Source: JAENVU01 sp963756815 (lineage in GTDB: Bacteria; Actinomycetota; Acidimicrobiia; IMCC26256; JAENVU01). From it: DNA of 64,000 nt. The notes beneath the pieces were generated by a model that had not been told where the DNA came from, ran no database searches, and saw only the letters and a list, made by a program, of their open reading frames with translations. The position numbers and the translations under genes were made by a program. Positions within the stretch are counted from its first letter, which is position 1. Every line of letters begins with the position of its first letter. The DNA lies in the NCBI GenBank assembly GCA_963756815.1, contig CAVWPR010000046.1, positions 62,001-126,000 of the forward strand. The letters run 5' to 3'. Below are positions 48,733-59,075 of this stretch, in pieces.

Positions 48733-49359
48733 GCTGCCGCCTTCGTGGTCGAGGAGGTGCCGGCCGCCGCGCCGAGCCCGGCGCCGTCGCGGGTCACCGC
48801 GAGCCGGAACGACGAGGATCTTCCACGTCCCGTTCTCCTGGGTGAACATCAGCTCGCCGGTGCGGTGGATGGTGATGGGGCCACCCGCCGCCTTCGCCTG
48901 GACGGTGAGATCGAGCGTCGATCCGACCAGATCGATGGCGCCGGAGGGGTCGGCGAGCGCATGGAGGTTCACCGGCTGCAGCGTCGGCGTCACGCCCGTC
49001 GCGCGGGGCAGGTCGGTGTCCACGAGCGCGTCACGCTCCGGGCCCTGGAGCGCCGGCACGGCGGCGGCGACGAAATGCGTCGCGAGATCCGAGGGCGGCG
49101 TGCCCTCGAGGGGAGCGACAGTGGCGTCCTGCACGTAGCCACCGACCGCGGCGACGATCGCGTCGCGGTCGGCGGCCGCGAGCTGCGCCGACGGCCCTGC
49201 GGTCACGACGGTGACGGTCCCCGGCGTGACGCGCACGCGCGCGTTCGACGGGGTCGTGGTGGGGGAGGACTTGGTGGAGCCACCGCTCGAGCAGGCCGCC
49301 ATCGTGAGGCCGACGAGCACGGCGACGCACCACGCGCGGCCTTGCGAGGACGGGAACAT
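48729..49359 (-). CDS. Lipoprotein, one frameshift
   Basis: ATG 49359 begins a signal peptide with a lipobox (VLVGLTMAACSSGG). The mature part has no recognised domain; it contains TVTVVTAGPSAQLAAADRDA and a C-terminal NTF2/SnoaL-like stretch TGELMFTQENGTWKILVV. The straight frame would fuse it to the LCP gene; one extra base at 48807-48808 (GT[T/C]) instead gives RLAVTRDGAGLGAAAGTSS and a stop that overlaps the LCP start by GTGA, which is the more natural structure. Probably works with the LCP protein at the cell envelope. Confidence 0.65.
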
Positions 49360-49407
49360 GAGCGGAACAGGATGCCATGGCCGGTGCCGCGAATCGCGGC
49401 ACCCCGG

Positions 49408-50067
49408 TCAGTGGTCGGGACCGTGGGCGAGCGTGTGCTCCAGCTCTGCGAGGGCGCTCAGGTCCGCCATGAAGTGCAGGATGTCGCCGTCCTGGCCGAC
49501 GAGATCGGGCCGGGCCACCTGGGCGGTCCCGAGGCGTGTGAGCGCCGCGAGCGCGAACGATCCGGGCACGGTCAACGCGTTCAGCTTGCGGCCGGCCCAG
49601 GACGGGGGCAGGTCGCGCTCGACGAGCCCGACGCCTCCGGAGGCGTCGGTCCAATCGGCCGGGCTCTCTCCCGGCAGCAGTCGGCGCATGACCTGGTCGG
49701 TCGTCCACGAGACCGTCGCGACGGTCGGGATGCCGAGGCGCTGGTAGATGACGGCGCGACGCGGGTCGTAGATGCGCGCCACCACGCGGTCCACCTCGAA
49801 CGTCTCGCGTGCGACGCGTGCCGCCATGATGTTGGAGTTGTCCCCGCTCGTCACCGCCGCGACCGCGCCCGCGTCCCGGACGCCGGCCTCCTCGAGCGTG
49901 TCGCGGTCGAAGCCGAACCCGACGATGCGGTAGCCGCCGAACCCCTTGGGCAGCCGCCGGAAGGCGTCCTTCTTCTTGTCGACGATGGCAACGGTGTGCC
50001 CGAGCCGCTCGAGCGACCCGGCGAGCTCGCTGCCGACCCGCCCGCATCCGACCACGACCACGTGCAC
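49408..50067 (-). CDS. TrkA/RCK-type NAD-binding potassium-uptake regulator (CeoC-like)
   Basis: A 219-residue protein: Rossmann nucleotide fold VVVVGCGRVGSELAGSLERL, acidic strand end AIVDKKKDAF, and TSGDNSNIMAARVARETF, then a C-terminal RCK-C region. It gates a potassium transporter in response to NAD(H) or adenine nucleotides. GTG 50067 follows GAGGGGA; the longer upstream frame is non-conserved. Separated from its paralogue by the divergently placed OB-fold gene. Confidence 0.85.
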   Translation of the reverse strand: MHVVVVGCGRVGSELAGSLERLGHTVAIVDKKKDAFRRLPKGFGGYRIVGFGFDRDTLEEAGVRDAGAVAAVTSGDNSNIMAARVARETFEVDRVVARIYDPRRAVIYQRLGIPTVATVSWTTDQVMRRLLPGESPADWTDASGGVGLVERDLPPSWAGRKLNALTVPGSFALAALTRLGTAQVARPDLVGQDGDILHFMADLSALAELEHTLAHGPDH

Positions 50068-50161
50068 TGCTGCCGTCCCCTCTGTCGCCTCTGCCCGGTC
50101 GGGCCCGCCGATGCTATCGGCGGTACCTTCGCGGGAGCGGTGTCGACGGGAGATCGAGCTG

Positions 50162-50515
50162 ATGGGCGTGCGCGGATTCGTGAAGCGGGTGGGCAAGTCC
50201 ACCGAGGAGTCCGATCGCGAGAAGCTCATCGACTACTGCTCCGCGCTCGGCCTCACACCGATCGACGAGCTGCCGGTCCGGACGCCGGTGCGCTTCGCCG
50301 GCGAGATCACGTCGCTGCGCATCGTCCCGCGGGCGGGTGCGCCGGCGATCGAGGTGACGGTGTCGGACGGTCGCGGCGCCGCGGTGGCGGTGTTCCTCGG
50401 ACGCGCCAAGGTCCGCGGCCTCACACCCGGGCGGCGCATGGTCGTCGAGGGCGTCGCGGTGCAGGAAGGCCCGGAGAAGCTGGTCTACAACCCCACCTAC
50501 GAGCTGCTCGCCTAG
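50162..50515 (+). CDS. OB-fold nucleic-acid-binding protein (Rv2694c-like)
   Basis: A 117-residue protein with a short helical start and an OB-fold of five strands: VRFAGEITSLRIVPRAGAPA, VTVSDGRGAAVAVFLGRAKV, and GRRMVVEGVAVQ. It resembles the small OB-fold protein encoded beside ceoB/ceoC in mycobacteria. Probably binds single-stranded nucleic acid. ATG 50162 lies 94 bp from the divergent TrkA start and the gene converges with the second TrkA gene. Confidence 0.75.
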   Translation: MGVRGFVKRVGKSTEESDREKLIDYCSALGLTPIDELPVRTPVRFAGEITSLRIVPRAGAPAIEVTVSDGRGAAVAVFLGRAKVRGLTPGRRMVVEGVAVQEGPEKLVYNPTYELLA

Positions 50516-50525
50516 GGCAGCGCGT

Positions 50526-51212
50526 TCAGACGGTGCCGGCGGGGCCGGATCCCGAACCCGTGAGGATCTCGCGGATCTGATCCTCCGAGTCGGGCGTCAC
50601 GAGCGCGAGCACCTCGTCGCCGCCCTCGAACACGGTCTCGCCTCGTGGGACCACGAGGTGCTCCTCCCGCAGGATCGCCACGATCGTGGCCTCGCGGGGG
50701 AGCGCCGTCTCGGCGATCGAGCTGCCGACGACCTGTGCGTCGTCGGCGAGGGTCACCTCCACGAGACGGGCCAGCCCACCCTCGAAGCGCAGGATCTCGA
50801 CGAGCTTGCCCACGCTCACCGCCTCCTCGACCATCGCGGTGATGAGGGTGGGGGTGGACACGAAGAGGTCGACGCCCCAGTTCTCGGTGAACATCCACTC
50901 GTTCTTGGGATGGTTCACGCGGGCGATCACCCGAGGGATGCCGAACTCCTGCTTGGCGAGCAGCGACACCACGAGGTTGTCCTCGTCGTCACCGGTCGCG
51001 GCGACGAGCACCTCGCACTTCTCGAGGCCGGCCTCCCGGAGGGAGGCGACCTCGCAGGCGTCGCCGACGTACCACTCGATTCCTGACGGGAGTGTGGCCC
51101 GGTCCACGACGTTCTGGTTCTGCTCGATCAGCAGGACGTCGTGGCCGGCGCCGAGCAGAGAGCTGGCGACGTGCTGTCCGACGTTGCCGGCCCCGGCGAT
51201 GGCGACTCGCAT
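50526..51212 (-). CDS. TrkA/RCK-type potassium-uptake regulator (CeoB-like)
   Basis: A 228-residue protein with RVAIAGAGNVGQHVASSLLG (GxGxxG), ATGDDEDNLVVSLLAKQEFG and a C-terminal RCK-C domain ending in VFEGGDEVLALVTPDSED. Complete N and C domains. It starts divergently 93 bp from the APC permease, its probable partner, so the two genes plus the second TrkA form a constitutive potassium-uptake group. Confidence 0.87.
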   Translation of the reverse strand: MRVAIAGAGNVGQHVASSLLGAGHDVLLIEQNQNVVDRATLPSGIEWYVGDACEVASLREAGLEKCEVLVAATGDDEDNLVVSLLAKQEFGIPRVIARVNHPKNEWMFTENWGVDLFVSTPTLITAMVEEAVSVGKLVEILRFEGGLARLVEVTLADDAQVVGSSIAETALPREATIVAILREEHLVVPRGETVFEGGDEVLALVTPDSEDQIREILTGSGSGPAGTV

Positions 51213-51304
51213 CGACGGGGAAACCTAGTGCGCTGGAAGCGGAACCGGTCGGCTCGGGCGTGCCAGACTCCGCCGTCCCGTTGCCAAACTCGGAGTCCCG
51301 GCCG

Positions 51305-53147
51305 GTGGCCTTCGTCAAGCGCATCCTGGTGGGCCGGCCGCTCTCCAGCGCGGAGCAGGAGCACCAGCGCATCGGCAAGACGATCGCGCTGGCGGTCTTC
51401 TCGTCGGACGCGATCTCGTCGACCGCGTACGCGACGGAGGAGATCCTCTTCGTCACCGCGCTGGGCACGTCGAGCCTGGCCCTCGGGCTCAACACCCTCA
51501 TCCCGATCTCGATCGCCGTCGCCGCGATCCTCGCGATCGTCGTCACGTCGTACCGCCAGACGATCTTCGCCTACCCGAGCGGGGGTGGGTCCTACGTCGT
51601 CAGTCGCGAGAACCTGGGCGAGATGCCGTCGCTCATCGCCGGCGCCTCGTTGCTCGTCGACTACATCCTCACGGTCGCGGTCTCGATCTCCGCCGGCGTC
51701 GCGGCGATCCTCTCGATCCCGGCGCTGCGCGACCTCGCCGACTACCGCGTCGAGGTCGCGCTCCTGCTGATCGCCGTCATCACGGTCGCGAACCTGCGCG
51801 GCATCAAGGAGTCCGGTCGGATCTTCGCGGTTCCCACGTACATCTACATCACGATCCTGACCGTGCTCGTCGGTCTCGGTCTGTACCAGAGCTTCTTCGG
51901 GAACCTCGGCCACGTCCCGTTCAACCCGAAGGAGTTCGAGGGGAGCCGCGTCGCGGGCGGGACGCTCGGCCTCTTCCTGATCCTCAAGGGCTTCAGCTCC
52001 GGTGCCGTCGCCCTCACCGGTGTCGAGGCGATCTCGAACGGCGTCCCCGCCTTCCGCCGACCCGAGTCCAAGAACGCGGCCACGACCCTGATGTTCATGG
52101 GGTTCATCCTCGGCATCCTCTTCTTCGGCGTCTCGCTGCTCGCGCACCGAACGCACCCGTACCCGAGCCACGACCAGACCGTGTTCTCACAGATGGGCCT
52201 GCTCGTGTTCGGCAACGGGCCGGTGTACCTGATCCTGCAGATCGCCACCGCCGCGATCCTCACGCTCGCCGCGAACACGGCGTACGCCGACTTCCCTCGC
52301 CTGTCGTCGATCATCGCCCACGACAAGTACCTGCCGCGTCAGCTCGCCAACCGCGGTGACCGCCTCGTGTTCTCGAACGGCGTGCTGATCCTGGCGACGA
52401 TGGCCGGCGTCCTCATCGTCGCGTTCGGCGGGCTCACGAACGCGCTGCATCCCGCTGTACGCGGTGGGCGTGTTCACGTCGTTCACGCTCTCGCAGGCGG
52501 GCATGGTGCGCCACCACCAGAAGGAGCGGGAGCCGCGGTGGAAATTCAACGCCTGGCTCAACGGGGTGGGCTCGGTGACGACGTTCATCATCCTGATCGT
52601 CGTCGCCGTCACGAAGTTCACGAGCGGTGCCTGGGTCCCGATCGTGGTGATCCCGTTCATCATCCTGTTGTTCAAGTCGATCCACAACCACTACTCGGGG
52701 ATCGAGAAGGGTCTGCAGGCCGCGCCCGACTACCGCCCGCGCCCGATGAACCACACGGTGGTGGTGCTGGTGGGCAGCGTCCACCGCGGCGTGCTCGAGG
52801 CGCTGGCGTACGCGAAGTCGATGCGTCCCAACCGCCTGCTCGCGGTCACGGTCGTCTCCGACGAGGACGAGCAGGAGAAGATCGCCCGCGACTGGGCGCA
52901 CTACGGGATCGACATCCCGCTCGAGATCGTGTTCTCGCCCTATCGCGAGCTCGCCCGGCCGGTGCTGCGGTTCGTGGAGGAGCTCGACGCGCAACGCAGC
53001 AACGACATCGTCACGGTGGTGATCCCGGAGTTCGTGGTCAGCTCCTGGTGGGGCCAGCTCCTGCACAACCAGAGCGCGCTGTTCCTGAAGGGCCGGTTGC
53101 TGTTCCGCAAGGGCACGGTCGTGACCTCGGTGCCGTACCACGTGTAG
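51305..53147 (+). CDS. APC-superfamily permease, KimA/KUP-like (Rv2690c-like), one frameshift
   Basis: About 613 residues. The N-terminus AVFSSDAISSTAYATEEILF and YPSGGGSYVVSRENLG, plus 12 predicted helices, match the KimA/amino-acid-permease branch that imports K+ with protons. One extra base at 52447-52448 (CT[G/C]) joins TNAL to IPLYAVGVFTSFTLSQAG. The cytoplasmic C-terminus contains a USP-like alpha/beta domain (TVVVLVGSVHRGVLEALAYA). Neighbouring TrkA proteins support potassium as substrate; amino acid transport is the alternative. GTG 51305 start, weak ribosome site. Confidence 0.8.
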
Positions 53148-53400
53148 CCGGGCCGAGCGCCCCGGCGCGCGGGCCGGAGTCTCGGGTCCGAGTGGTGCGC
53201 GTGACGATCGCGGCGTCCGGTCGGCCCGGGTTCTGGAGGCTGGAAATCCGGGCTCGTTTCGGTTTCGGGCCCCGCCGCCTGGCTAGATTGACTCGCTCGT
53301 GACGGCGCCCGTACGGTCCTCCGGTTCGGGCGCCAGGGGGCCTCGACGCAGCGGAGCCACCGGCTGACCGCCAGCTGACCAGCAAGGAGATCCACACCAC

Positions 53401-55774
<2,374 letters not shown>

Positions 55775-55794
55775 GCCGCCCGGACGCCCGGCGG

Positions 55795-55838
55795 GCGTCA
55801 AGGGACCACCGACACCCGTCAGGAATGCGTCAAGGCCC
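55795..55838 (+). promoter_or_regulatory. TCAAGG twin-repeat element, copy 1 (candidate KdpE operator)
   Basis: GCGTCAAGG at 55795 and again at 55827, 32 bp apart (three helical turns), with an intermediate GTCAGG at 55818, 11 bp before the second repeat unit. The 3' part AGGAATGCGTCAAGGCCCT is shared, with few changes, with the copy at 56655-56696. Direct repeats with about 11-bp phasing suit OmpR-family regulators such as KdpE. It lies 35 bp before the first DUF4118 gene. Confidence 0.6.
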
Positions 55839-55872
55839 TTCCGTTCGCGCGCGCGTGGGTACACCGGAAGGC

Positions 55873-56622
55873 ATGACGCGCTCCACCGGTTCGGCCAATC
55901 CCATTGCCCGGGTCGCGGGCGCGCTGCTCCCGATCCTGGTCGCCGCGCTGCTGGTCCCGTTCCGGGAGGAGCTGCAGGGCGCGACGATGGTGCTCGTCCT
56001 GGTGGTGGTCGTCGTCGGGGTCGCGACGACGGGTGACCGCGTGGCTGCCGCGATCGCCGCGGTGATCGCCGCCGCGTCGTTCGACTTCTTCCTCACCCGT
56101 CCGTACACGACGATGCGCATCACGTCGGCCGAGGACATCGAGACCACGTTCATGTTGCTCGTGATCGGCCTGCTCGTCGGCCAGCTCGGCAGCTGGGGCA
56201 GCCGCCGGCGCGCCGAGGCGAACCGCGCCCGCGAGGAGCTCCATCGCATGGAGGTCGTGGCGGACCGCATCGCGTCCGATCCCGGGACGCTGGGTCTCCT
56301 CGACATGGTCGAGCGCGAGATCTCGGAGATGATGGATCTCGCCTCGTGCCGGTACTCGCTCACACAACCCTCGGTCCCCGTGTTGCTGCCCGACGGCTCG
56401 ATCGAGTCGGCGACGCATGCGCTGGTCGACGGCGAGTTCGCGCTCCCGCCCGAGGGCGTCGGCATGCGCGTCGACAACGGCGGGACGACGCTCGGCTGGC
56501 TCCACCTCGTACCCGGCGACCGGATGGGCGTGCCGCGCGAGACCCGCAAGGTCGCGATAGCGCTCGGCCAACAGCTCGGCACCGCACTCGCCCGGCCGAC
56601 GGGAGCCGGCACCACCGCCTGA
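55873..56622 (+). CDS. DUF4118 (KdpD sensor-type) membrane protein without kinase domain
   Basis: A 249-residue protein with the four-helix DUF4118 module of KdpD (ARVAGALLPILVAALLVPF, AAASFDFFLTRPYTTMRI, ETTFMLLVIGLLVGQLGSWG) followed by a coiled segment and a GAF-like soluble domain that ends without histidine kinase parts. Such proteins could modulate KdpD signalling or sense turgor or K+ independently. It has its own TCAAGG element and sits between hppA and kdp. ATG 55873 with GGAAGG very close upstream. Confidence 0.75.
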   Translation: MTRSTGSANPIARVAGALLPILVAALLVPFREELQGATMVLVLVVVVVGVATTGDRVAAAIAAVIAAASFDFFLTRPYTTMRITSAEDIETTFMLLVIGLLVGQLGSWGSRRRAEANRAREELHRMEVVADRIASDPGTLGLLDMVEREISEMMDLASCRYSLTQPSVPVLLPDGSIESATHALVDGEFALPPEGVGMRVDNGGTTLGWLHLVPGDRMGVPRETRKVAIALGQQLGTALARPTGAGTTA

Positions 56623-56654
56623 CCGGGCGGCGCGGCCGGCCGCGACAGGCCGTC

Positions 56655-56696
56655 GTCAAGGCTTCGGCGTCGCGCGCTAGGAGAGCATCAAGGCCC
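56655..56696 (+). promoter_or_regulatory. TCAAGG twin-repeat element, copy 2 (candidate kdp operator)
   Basis: GTCAAGG at 56655 and ATCAAGG at 56687, again exactly 32 bp apart, the second embedded in TAGGAGAGCATCAAGGCCCT. Alignment to copy 1 gives G[T/C][C/T]AGGA followed by GC[G/A]TCAAGGCCCT at the same spacing. It is 36 bp before the gene that leads into kdpFABC, so it is the likely kdp operon control site. Confidence 0.65.
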
Positions 56697-56731
56697 TAGC
56701 AGCACCGCCGAGGGCGAGTTACAACCGCTTC

Positions 56732-57104
56732 GTGAGCGACCACCCGTCGACCCGGCGAGCCCCGGCCTCGATCTCCCCCCTTCCGTGGCTGGTTGCGCTC
56801 GCCGGGCCGGTGGTCGTCGCGCTCGCTCTGGTGCCGCTGCGCGGCGACATCCGGACGTCGAACGTCAACTCCTTCACGATCGCGAGTCGCGACGACGTCG
56901 TGCACGTCCGGCGCCTGTCCGAGCTGGCCGCCGGCGGCGAGTCGCGCGGTCGACTGATCGGGATCGTTCAGGGTGAGCTGGTCTCGCTCCTCCCGGTGCG
57001 CGAATGCAAGTTCGAGCACGGTGCGTCCGCGCACGACCTGCCCGAGATCATGCACACGGGCGTGCTCGCTCGGCACCGTGCTCGTCAACCAGTTCCCGTC
57101 CTGA
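56732..57104 (+). CDS. Internally shortened DUF4118-related protein, one frameshift
   Basis: GTG 56732 encodes the first DUF4118 helix (LPWLVALAGPVVVALALVPL) but then passes straight from RGDIRTSNV to a soluble region (SRDDVVHVRRLSELAAGGES, IGIVQGELVSLLPVRECKFE) that in longer relatives follows four helices. The remaining helices are missing, so this is an in-frame internally deleted form. A CT[C/G] extra base at 57067-57068 leads to the natural end GTVLVNQFPS and a stop at 57104. It may be a modified sensor subunit or a decaying gene. First gene after operator copy 2, upstream of kdpF. Confidence 0.6.
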
Positions 57105-57121
57105 GTTCGTGAGGAGACCTC

Positions 57122-57263
57122 ATGGCCGACGTCGTCTTCGTGGTCGTGGTGATCATCGGGTTCTTCGCCCTGTGCGCCGCGTTCGTCGTGGGCTGCGACC
57201 GCATCGTGCGCAGCGGCGACGACGCGTCGGAACCGATGTCCTCGACGGAGGTGACAGCCGTGA
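57122..57263 (+). CDS. Small membrane protein of kdp operon
   Basis: ATG 57122 after GAGGAGACCTC encodes a single helix (VVFVVVVIIGFFALCAAFVV) followed by CDRIVRSGDDASEP and a polar tail. Small proteins of this shape precede kdpF in many actinobacteria. Read literally, the frame continues without a stop into KdpF; removing one base of the GC[C/G] doublet at 57259-57260 gives a TGA at 57261 and a GTGA overlap with kdpF, the usual arrangement. Confidence 0.6.
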
Positions 57264-57349
57264 GCGCCGAGAACGTCGTCGGTCTGATCCTCTCGGCCGT
57301 GTTGCTCGGCTACCTGGTCGCGGCGTTCATCGTCCCGGAGAAGTTCTGA
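57260..57349 (+). CDS. kdpF: Potassium-transporting ATPase small subunit KdpF
   Basis: A 29-residue hydrophobic peptide, SAENVVGLILSAVLLGYLV then AAFIVPEKF, matching KdpF (NVVGL..LLGYLVYAL..PE.F). It stabilises the KdpFABC complex in the membrane. GTG 57260; its TGA overlaps the kdpA ATG (TGATG). Confidence 0.85.
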   Translation: MSAENVVGLILSAVLLGYLVAAFIVPEKF

Positions 57350-59062
57350 TGAGTGCAGCCGCGTGGGGTCAGCTCGCGGTGCTGGTCGCGATGCTCGCGA
57401 TCTCCATCCCGCTGCTCGGCGGGTACATGGCGAAGGTCTACGGGAACGGCTCCGCGCCCGGCGACCGCGTGTTCCTGCCGGTGGAGCGCGCGATCTATCG
57501 CCTCTGTCGCGTCGATCCCGACCGCGAGCAGCGCTGGACCGTCTACGCGTTCTCGGTGCTGGCGTTCAGCGTCGTCGGGTTGCTGGTGCTCTACGCGATG
57601 CAGCGGCTGCAGACGGTGCTCCCGTTCAACCCGACCCATGCGCCGCAGGTGGGAGAGGCGCTGTCGTTCAACACGGCGACGAGCTTCACCACGAACACCA
57701 ACTGGCAGAGCTACGCCGGGAGAGTCGACCCTCAGCAGCTTCACGCAGATGGTCGGCCTGACGGTGCAGAACTTCGTGTCGGCCGCGGCCGGGATGGCGG
57801 TGATGGCCGCGTTGATCCGGGGCCTCGCCCGTCGCCGCGCCGACACCGTCGGCAACTTCTGGGTCGACCTGACCCGTACGACGCTCCGGATCCTGATCCC
57901 GATCGCGTTCGTGGGTGCGCTGGTCTACGTGGGAACCGGCGTGGTGCAGAACCTGCACGGCTTCGACGTGGTCAAGACGCTCGAAGGCAGGTCGCAGGTG
58001 ATCCCCGGCGGCCCGACGGCCAGCCAGGAGGCCATCAAGATGCTGGGTACGAACGGCGGCGGGTTCTTCAACGTGAACTCCGCGCATCCGTTCTCGAACC
58101 CCAGCGGCCTCTCCGACCTGTTCGGGCTCTTCTTCATCCTGCTCATCCCCGTCTCGCTGACCTACACCTACGGCAAGATGGTCGGCGAGCAGCGCCAGGG
58201 CTGGGTGCTGCTCGCGGTGATGGTCGTGATCTGGGCGCTCGTCGTCGGCCTCACGACCATGTTCGAGCTGAACGGCAACCCGAAGCTCACCGCCGCGGGC
58301 GCGAACCAGGCGACGACGACGAGCCAACCGGGCGGCAACCTCGAGGGCAAGGAGGTGCGGTTCGGGACGCCGGCGTCCGCGACCTGGTGTGCCTCGACCA
58401 CCGGCACGTCGAACGGCTCGGTGAACTCGATGCACGACAGCTTCACGCCGCTCGGCGGGATGATGTGCATGATCCACATGAAGCTCGGCGAGATCAGCCC
58501 CGGCGGCGTGGGCGTCGGGCTGAACGGGATGCTCGTGCTCGCACTCCTCGCGGTGTTCATCGCCGGCCTGATGGTCGGTCGCACGCCGGAGTACCTCGGG
58601 AAGAAGATCCAGGCGTCCGAGGTGAAGCTCGTCGTCCTCTACATCCTCGCGATGCCGGTCGCGGTGCTGGTCGGCACCGCGGTGGCCATCGTCACGCCGA
58701 GCGTGCTCAACGTGTCGATCCTGAATCCGGGTCCGCACGGCTTCTCGGAGGTGCTCTACGCGTTCACGTCGGCCGGGAACAACAACGGCTCGGCGTTCGC
58801 GGGCATCACGGCGAACACCCAGTTCATGAACGTCGCGCTCGGGATCGCGATGCTGATCGGCCGGTTCTTCCTCATCATCCCGACCCTGGCGCTCGCGGGC
58901 GCGCTCGCCCGGAAGGACAAGGTCCCGGCGTCGGCAGGAACGTTCCCGACGGACACGCCGCTGTTCGCGGGCCTGCTGTTCGGCGTGATCATCGTCGTCG
59001 CCGGGCTGACGTTCTTCCCCGCACTCGCGCTCGGTCCCATCGTCGAGCAGCTCGGCATCTGA
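57349..59062 (+). CDS. kdpA: Potassium-transporting ATPase K+-channel subunit KdpA, one frameshift
   Basis: About 571 residues, ten helices. MAKVYGNG and FNTATSFTTNTNWQSYAG (first selectivity loop), LGTNGGGFFNVNSAHPFSNP (second), LGGMMCMIHMKLGE (third) and TSAGNNNGSAFAGI (fourth) are all present. A single extra base at 57720-57721 (GG[G/A]) shifts the frame just after SYAG; the next frame continues ESTLSSFTQMVGLTVQNF. KdpA binds and passes K+ in the high-affinity pump. Overlaps kdpF; 13 bp before kdpB. Confidence 0.93.
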
Positions 59063-59075
59063 GGAGGATCCCCGA

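Noticed and set aside
47815..49359. A single 514-residue lipoprotein-LCP fusion
   Set aside because: A second signal-anchor helix begins at the internal GTG 48732 and a one-base correction gives a lipoprotein stop overlapping it; two coupled genes are more natural.
57122..57349. A genuine fusion of the small membrane protein with KdpF
   Set aside because: The two are separate genes with a GTGA overlap in other genomes, and removing one base of a C/G doublet at 57259-57260 restores that structure.
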